Shown: piece by piece, positions 60,429-64,000 of the stretch | How positions within the stretch are numbered: the first letter of the stretch is position 1 | Layout: each line of letters starts with the position of its first letter | Source: Actinomadura craniellae | Lineage (GTDB): Bacteria; Actinomycetota; Actinomycetes; Streptosporangiales; Streptosporangiaceae | Assembly: GCF_003289645.1 (NCBI RefSeq) | Contig: NZ_QLYX01000003.1 | Location: 434,001-498,000, forward strand | DNA length: 64,000 nucleotides | Direction: 5' to 3' | Notes under the pieces: generated by a model | Seen by the model: only the letters and a program-made list of their open reading frames with translations | The model's database searches: none | What the model was told of the DNA's origin: nothing | Translations under genes and position numbers: made by a program

Positions 60429-61333
60429 TGGGGGCGGGGCACGGGCACGGCCACGGGCACGCGGGCGCCCGCCACCGGTGGCGGCTGGCCGTCTCGTTCG
60501 GGCTGATCGGCTCGTTCTTCGTGGTCGAGCTGGTGTACGCGCTGCTGGCGGACTCGCTGGCGCTGCTGTCGGACGCCGGGCACATGGCCGCCGACGTGGT
60601 GGCGCTGGGCGCGGCGCTGGTGGCGACCCGGATCGCGGCCCGTCCCGACACCACCGGCCGCCGCACCTACGGCTCCTACCGCGCGGAGGTCTTCGCCTCG
60701 CTGCTGGCGGTGCTTCTGATGCTCGGCGTCTCGGTGTACGTGGTCGCCGAGGCGATCGGCCGGATCGGCGGGGCGCCCGAGGTCGCCGCCGGGCCGATGC
60801 TCGCGGTGGGCGTCCTGGGCCTGGCCGTCAACGCCGTCGCCCTGCTGCTGCTCCGCTCGGGGGCCGCGGAGAGCCTGAACGTCAGGGGCGCCTACCTGGA
60901 GGTGGTGGCCGACACCGCCGGCTCGGTCGGGGTCATCGTGGCGGGCGGGCTGGTCGCGGCGACCGGGCAGCCCCTCTGGGACACCGTGGTCGCGCTGGGC
61001 ATCGGCGCGTTCGTGGCGGTGCGCGCCCTCGCGCTGGGCCGCCAGGTCTTCGCCGTGCTCGGGCAGCACGTCCCCGAGGGCATGGACCTCGACGTGGTCT
61101 CGGCCGACCTGGCCGCGGTCGAGGGCGTCAAGGACGTCCACGACCTGCACCTGTGGACGCTCACCTCGGGCATGCACGTGGCCACCGCCCACCTGGTGAC
61201 CGAGGACGACGCCGACTCGCACGCCGTCCTCGACCGCGCCGGCCACCTGCTCCGCGAGCGGCACGGCGTCGCCCACGCCACCCTCCAGGTGGAACCCGCC
61301 ACCCACCAGGGCTGCGACGAACTCGGCTGGTAG
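60428..61333 (+). CDS. Cation diffusion facilitator (zinc/cadmium efflux)
   Basis: A 301-residue CDF transporter. The N-terminus is His-rich (HGHGHGHAGARH). Six membrane helices; helix 2 holds SDAGHMAAD (HxxxD site), and helix 5 reads YLEVVADTAGSVGV with Glu instead of the usual His. The cytoplasmic domain has VHDLHLWTLTSGMHVATAHL, with metal-binding His. Proton-coupled Zn or Cd export is the family activity. It is coupled to the ArsR gene and followed by an SMR pump, 83 bp apart. Confidence 0.92.
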   Translation: MGAGHGHGHGHAGARHRWRLAVSFGLIGSFFVVELVYALLADSLALLSDAGHMAADVVALGAALVATRIAARPDTTGRRTYGSYRAEVFASLLAVLLMLGVSVYVVAEAIGRIGGAPEVAAGPMLAVGVLGLAVNAVALLLLRSGAAESLNVRGAYLEVVADTAGSVGVIVAGGLVAATGQPLWDTVVALGIGAFVAVRALALGRQVFAVLGQHVPEGMDLDVVSADLAAVEGVKDVHDLHLWTLTSGMHVATAHLVTEDDADSHAVLDRAGHLLRERHGVAHATLQVEPATHQGCDELGW

Positions 61334-61415
61334 GACCCGGTAGGGTCCGGCGCGAGCGGCTCGCCCCGCCGGGACCCCGGCCGGCGTGCCCGGTACGGGA
61401 GACGAGGAGCGGGCG

Positions 61416-61736
61416 TTGGGTTACGTGTTCCTGGTGCTGGCGATCGCCTGCGAGGTCGTCGGGACGAGCCTGCTGAAGAGCACCGAGGGGTTCAGCCGCC
61501 TCGTGCCCACGGCGGCGTGCCTGGGCGCGTACGCGCTGGCGTTCGTCTGGCTGGCCCAGGCGGTGAAGGACGTCCAGGTCGGGGTGGCGTACGCGCTGTG
61601 GTCCGGGTTGGGGACGGCGGCGATCGTCGCCATCGGGGTGACGTTCCTGAACGAGCCCGTCAACGCCGCCAAGGTGATCGGCATCGTCCTGATCATCACG
61701 GGCGTCGTCGTGCTCAACCTGGGCGGCGCCCACTGA
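61416..61736 (+). CDS. Small multidrug resistance (SMR) protein
   Basis: A 106-residue four-helix membrane protein of the EmrE/QacC family. AIACEVVGTSLLKSTEGFSR in helix 1 contains the essential Glu; AYALWSGLGTAAIVAIGVTF with LNEPVN and GIVLIITGVVVLN follow. TTG 61416 is the likely start, with GAGGAGC 5 bases before; this gives the usual SMR length. It exports lipophilic cations in exchange for protons. Its end overlaps the convergent HATPase-BldC gene by 23 bp. Confidence 0.92.
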   Translation: MGYVFLVLAIACEVVGTSLLKSTEGFSRLVPTAACLGAYALAFVWLAQAVKDVQVGVAYALWSGLGTAAIVAIGVTFLNEPVNAAKVIGIVLIITGVVVLNLGGAH

Positions 61737-62463
61737 CCTCGGCGTGGAGGAGTCGTTCGATCTCCGCCCGGCGGTAGCGGCGGCGCCCGGTGAGTGTGCG
61801 GATGTGGGTGAGCCTCCCTTCGACGGCCCAGCGGGAGACGATCTCGGGGTCGACGCGGAAGGCCCGGGTGACCTCGGTGGGCGTGAGCAGGTCGGCGGTC
61901 CGGGCGGCCGGGAGCGTGCCGGCGGGCGGCTGGTGGAGCCCCCACCAGGCGAGGACGACCTTGCCGCCGGCGGGGCTGGGGTAGCTGGCCCAGTCGTGGG
62001 CCAGGGCGGCGACGAGAAGGAGCCCGCGACCGCCCTCATCGTAGCGGCCGGGGTCGGCCGGGACGGGGGGCCGGTCGCTGCCGTCCCAGACCTCGCAGAC
62101 CAGCTTGTTCCCGGTGCGGCGGAGCTGGATGACGACGGTGCCCGGGGTGCGGTCGTGCAGTTCGGCGTAGGTGGCGGGGGTGGTCTTGGTGCCGGTGGCG
62201 GTGACGGCGTTGGTGAGCAGTTCGCTGGCCACCAGGGCGCAGTCGGCGGTCAGGCGGTCGAGCCGCCAGGTGCTGAGCTGGGCGGTGACGAACCTGCGCC
62301 CGCAGCCGACCGCGGTGGGCAGGGCGGCCAACCGCAGCCGGGCGGTGTCGTGGTCGGGATCACGGGGGTCGGAGCAGAACAGCGGCCTCGGCTCGTGCCG
62401 CTCGGCGGGGAAGGCGGGCATGGAGGGTTCCGGACGGGTGTCGGGGGACGGGGGAACGTTCAC
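61714..62463 (-). CDS. HATPase anti-sigma-type domain fused to a BldC-like DNA-binding domain
   Basis: A 249-residue two-domain protein. Residues 45-175 are a histidine-kinase-like ATPase domain (DCALVASELLTNAVTA, VCEVWDGSDRPPVPAD, GGRGLLLVAALAHDWASY). Residues 190-245 are a MerR/BldC-type winged helix (LTPTEVTRAFRVDPEIVSRW, LTHIRTLTGRRRYRRAEIER), very similar to the developmental regulator BldC. The fusion would tie an ATP-binding anti-sigma-like module directly to DNA. GTG start at 62463; the start is not strongly supported by a ribosome site. Confidence 0.85.
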   Translation of the reverse strand: MNVPPSPDTRPEPSMPAFPAERHEPRPLFCSDPRDPDHDTARLRLAALPTAVGCGRRFVTAQLSTWRLDRLTADCALVASELLTNAVTATGTKTTPATYAELHDRTPGTVVIQLRRTGNKLVCEVWDGSDRPPVPADPGRYDEGGRGLLLVAALAHDWASYPSPAGGKVVLAWWGLHQPPAGTLPAARTADLLTPTEVTRAFRVDPEIVSRWAVEGRLTHIRTLTGRRRYRRAEIERLLHAEVSGRRPG

Positions 62464-62951
62464 CGCCGAAGGCTCGGATGTCTCTCGGGCCGGTCCGGCG
62501 GGAGGCGGGGTCGCCGCACACCCGCCCGGGTGGGCGGAACTCGCGGAAAGGGTGTTTTGCTCTGAGGTTCACCATTCGGTTCCTCTGCTGTCACTGTACG
62601 TGCTCGCCCGTGCGCGAGGGGGTCGTATTCAAGGAATGGGGAATCGGATTTCATCGAATTCGAGAAGCGCTCACATCGCGCTGTCTCCGGCCCGCCCCCA
62701 TGGCTTCTACCAGGTATTTGGATCTGATTATTCACCTGGCATCCGTTCGCTCGTCGGCTCGATCTGATAGGCCGGCGGCGGGGTGGGACAATCTGCCTTT
62801 TAATGGAAACGGCGGACTCGACACACCGTCAAAATATGTGAAATATCTACTTTCCTGGAGTTCTGGTGCCGATAGCCGGCGAGAGCGATGCCAGGGCGGC
62901 GGCGTGCCCCCGCGGAGCATCGTGGCGCTCCGCGGGAGCGGCCGCTCGTCC
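62464..62951. other. Gene-poor, AT-richer intergenic region
   Basis: About 490 bp with clearly lower GC from 62560 to 62880. A 91-codon frame on the minus strand (62460-62735) meets the HATPase-BldC start in GTGA, but it has no recognisable domain and contains long Pro/Arg tracts. Probably promoter and leader sequence; nothing else identified. Confidence 0.4.
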
Positions 62952-63704
62952 TCAGACGGCGGTGCGGCCGCCGTCGACGGGGAGTACGGCGCCGTACACG
63001 TAGCTGGCGGCGTCGCTCGCGAGGTAGGTGATGGCGTTCGCGATCTCCTCCGGCGAGGCCTGCCGCCCGACCGGGGCGGCCGCCGCGAGCTGGTCCGGGC
63101 CCTCGCCCAGGATCTCGGTCCCCTCGGTCCGGGTGGGGCCGAGGGCGACGGCGTTGACCCGGACCCCGCGCGGGCCGTACTCGGCGGCCCACGTCCTGGT
63201 GAGCTGGTTCAGCGCGGCCTTGCTGGAGGCGTACAGCGCCGTGTCGGGGACGCCGAACGAGGCCACCATGGTGCTCACGTTGACGATCGCGCCCGCGCCG
63301 CGCTCGGCCATCGCCGGCGCCAGCTCGCCGACCAGGAACAGCGGGACCTTCACGTTGAGGGCGTAGACGGCGTCGGCGTCCTCCTCGGTGACCTGCTCGG
63401 TCGGCGCGAGCGGGAAGATCCCCGCGTTGTTGACCAGGATGTCGACCCGGCCGCCGCCGAGTTCGGTCGCCCGGCGGGCCAGCGTCCGGGCCGAGTCGGC
63501 GTCCCGCAGGTCGGCCGGGACGAAGTCGGCCTTGCCGCCGTCCGCCCGGATCCCGTCGACCACCGCGTCGCCACGGGCCCGGTTCCGGCCGCAGACCAGG
63601 ACGTGGGAGCCCCGTTTCGCCAGGGCCGCCGCCGTGGCCGCGCCGATGCCGCTGGTCGCGCCGGTCACGAGGGCGACGCGCCCCGCGAGTTCTGTATCGG
63701 TCAT
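62952..63704 (-). CDS. Short-chain dehydrogenase/reductase (SDR)
   Basis: A 250-residue NAD(P)-dependent oxidoreductase of the FabG-like classical SDR type. TGATSGIGAATAAAL is the cofactor motif, NNAG (VDILVNNAGIFP) and the catalytic Ser-Tyr-Lys set in IVNVSTMVASFG and YASSKAALNQLTR are intact; LPVDGGRTAV is the usual C-terminus. Arg in CGRNRARG suggests NADP preference. Substrate unknown. ATG at 63704. Confidence 0.93.
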   Translation of the reverse strand: MTDTELAGRVALVTGATSGIGAATAAALAKRGSHVLVCGRNRARGDAVVDGIRADGGKADFVPADLRDADSARTLARRATELGGGRVDILVNNAGIFPLAPTEQVTEEDADAVYALNVKVPLFLVGELAPAMAERGAGAIVNVSTMVASFGVPDTALYASSKAALNQLTRTWAAEYGPRGVRVNAVALGPTRTEGTEILGEGPDQLAAAAPVGRQASPEEIANAITYLASDAASYVYGAVLPVDGGRTAV

Positions 63705-63859
63705 GGCAATGTCCCTCTCGGCGTGGCTGCTCCGGGATCGGAGCCCGGATTCGGTACAACTCCGCAGGTCAGGACATGCTTCCCGCTGGGTGCGGGGATC
63801 GGACCGGTACGCCGCGCCCCCTGATCGGGACCCGGCCGGCCGGGTCCCGGCGGCGCGGG

Positions 63860-64000
63860 TCAGCCGGAGACGCGGTTGACGCTGAAGGTGTGGCAGCCCG
63901 TGCCGTCCACCGTTCCCGAGATGTTGGTGGGGCGGTCCTCCCGGATCTGCGCGTTGAGGTTGATCATGAGGTAGCCGTCCGGCCGGTTGATCCAGCGGTC
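63860..64000 (-). CDS. C-terminal end of a probable secreted protein, cut by window
   Basis: The last 46 codons of a gene that enters from beyond the window end: DRWINRPDGYLMINLNAQIR, then TNISGTVDGTGCHTFSVNRV. Beta-rich, one Cys, no recognised family. The stop is TGA at 63860-63862. Similar short sequences end many actinobacterial secreted proteins, so export is a guess. Confidence 0.5.
   Translation of the reverse strand, partial: DRWINRPDGYLMINLNAQIREDRPTNISGTVDGTGCHTFSVNRVSG

Noticed and set aside
62460-62735. 91-codon minus-strand frame meeting the HATPase-BldC start in GTGA
   Set aside because: No recognisable domain, Pro/Arg-rich second half and an AT-rich promoter-like first half; the overlap alone is weak evidence.
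1-64000. tRNA, rRNA, IS elements or prophage genes
   Set aside because: No cloverleaf-like sequence, rRNA segment, transposase, integrase or phage structural protein was recognised on either strand by inspection; a covariance-model scan would be needed to exclude small RNAs.

Overview
The window is 64 kb of very GC-rich DNA (roughly 70-75 % G+C by eye, GC-saturated third codon positions, frequent GTG starts, many 4-bp ATGA/GTGA overlaps). The gene families point to a filamentous actinobacterium of the Streptosporangiales/Thermomonosporaceae type (Actinomadura-like): DUF397 and XRE regulators, orphan ATP-binding anti-sigma-like proteins, a BldC-type domain, an ECF42 sigma factor with DGPF/YCII proteins, a chaplin-like peptide, a maleylpyruvate-isomerase-type protein, a CsoR-type copper operon and secreted LamG and pectin-degrading enzymes. 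This placement is inference. No rRNA, tRNA, CRISPR array or insertion sequence was seen.

Layout. 1-1.9 kb: a cut GH43 arabinanase and a PL1 pectate lyase. 2.0-5.6 kb: a CaiB-type CoA-transferase coupled to two proteins of the 2-hydroxyacyl-CoA dehydratase family that have lost most cluster cysteines, behind a 12-bp inverted-repeat operator. 5.6-9.6 kb: a frameshifted GntR-UTRA regulator and DUF397/XRE/ATP-binding regulatory genes. 9.8-13.8 kb: a three-gene binding-protein ABC importer with a clear promoter. 14.1-17.7 kb: two overlapping P450 genes without the usual I-helix acid-alcohol pair, four strong hairpins, and a convergent PaaX-type repressor.

17.9-24.0 kb is the most unusual part: a 1063-residue STAND-type ATPase/helical-repeat/ADP-ribosylglycohydrolase fusion, a convergent overlapping SIR2-like protein, a CDP-alcohol phosphotransferase and a divergent NadD paralogue. 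All but the phosphotransferase belong to NAD or ADP-ribose families. It may be an undescribed NAD/ADP-ribose-based defence or signalling module.

24.2-29.2 kb: two YCII/DGPF proteins, a chaplin-like peptide, and a hydratase / acetaldehyde dehydrogenase / aldolase operon finishing meta-cleavage of aromatics or sterols. 29.3-34.2 kb: a tightly coupled six-gene operon (ECF sigma, membrane partner, Cys-containing lipoprotein, adaptor, ATPase, MacB-type permease). 34.2-36.7 kb: CopA with two CsoR-like boxes and a 25-codon remnant of a CopZ chaperone. 36.9-43.4 kb: a large secreted LamG protein, a PIN toxin-antitoxin pair, Uma2, ChaB-Rho and DinB-type proteins. 43.4-48.9 kb: a 33-bp minisatellite and a 1687-residue HEAT-repeat protein with a His/Gly-rich tandem insert. 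48.9-53.1 kb: ECF42 sigma factor, a perfect CRP-type site, then SUFU, TenA-like, HD and DUF4259 genes. 53.3-64 kb: SurE with a PfkB kinase, a NatAB-like exporter, a second PIN module, HAD phosphatase, methyltransferase, an ArsR/SmtB-CDF-SMR efflux set, a HATPase-BldC fusion, an SDR, and a cut secreted protein.

A family of long perfect hairpins sharing the core GATCCTTC recurs between genes (5.6, 7.2 and 16.4-16.7 kb). It sits mainly between convergent genes and probably serves both as a dispersed repeat and as bidirectional terminators.
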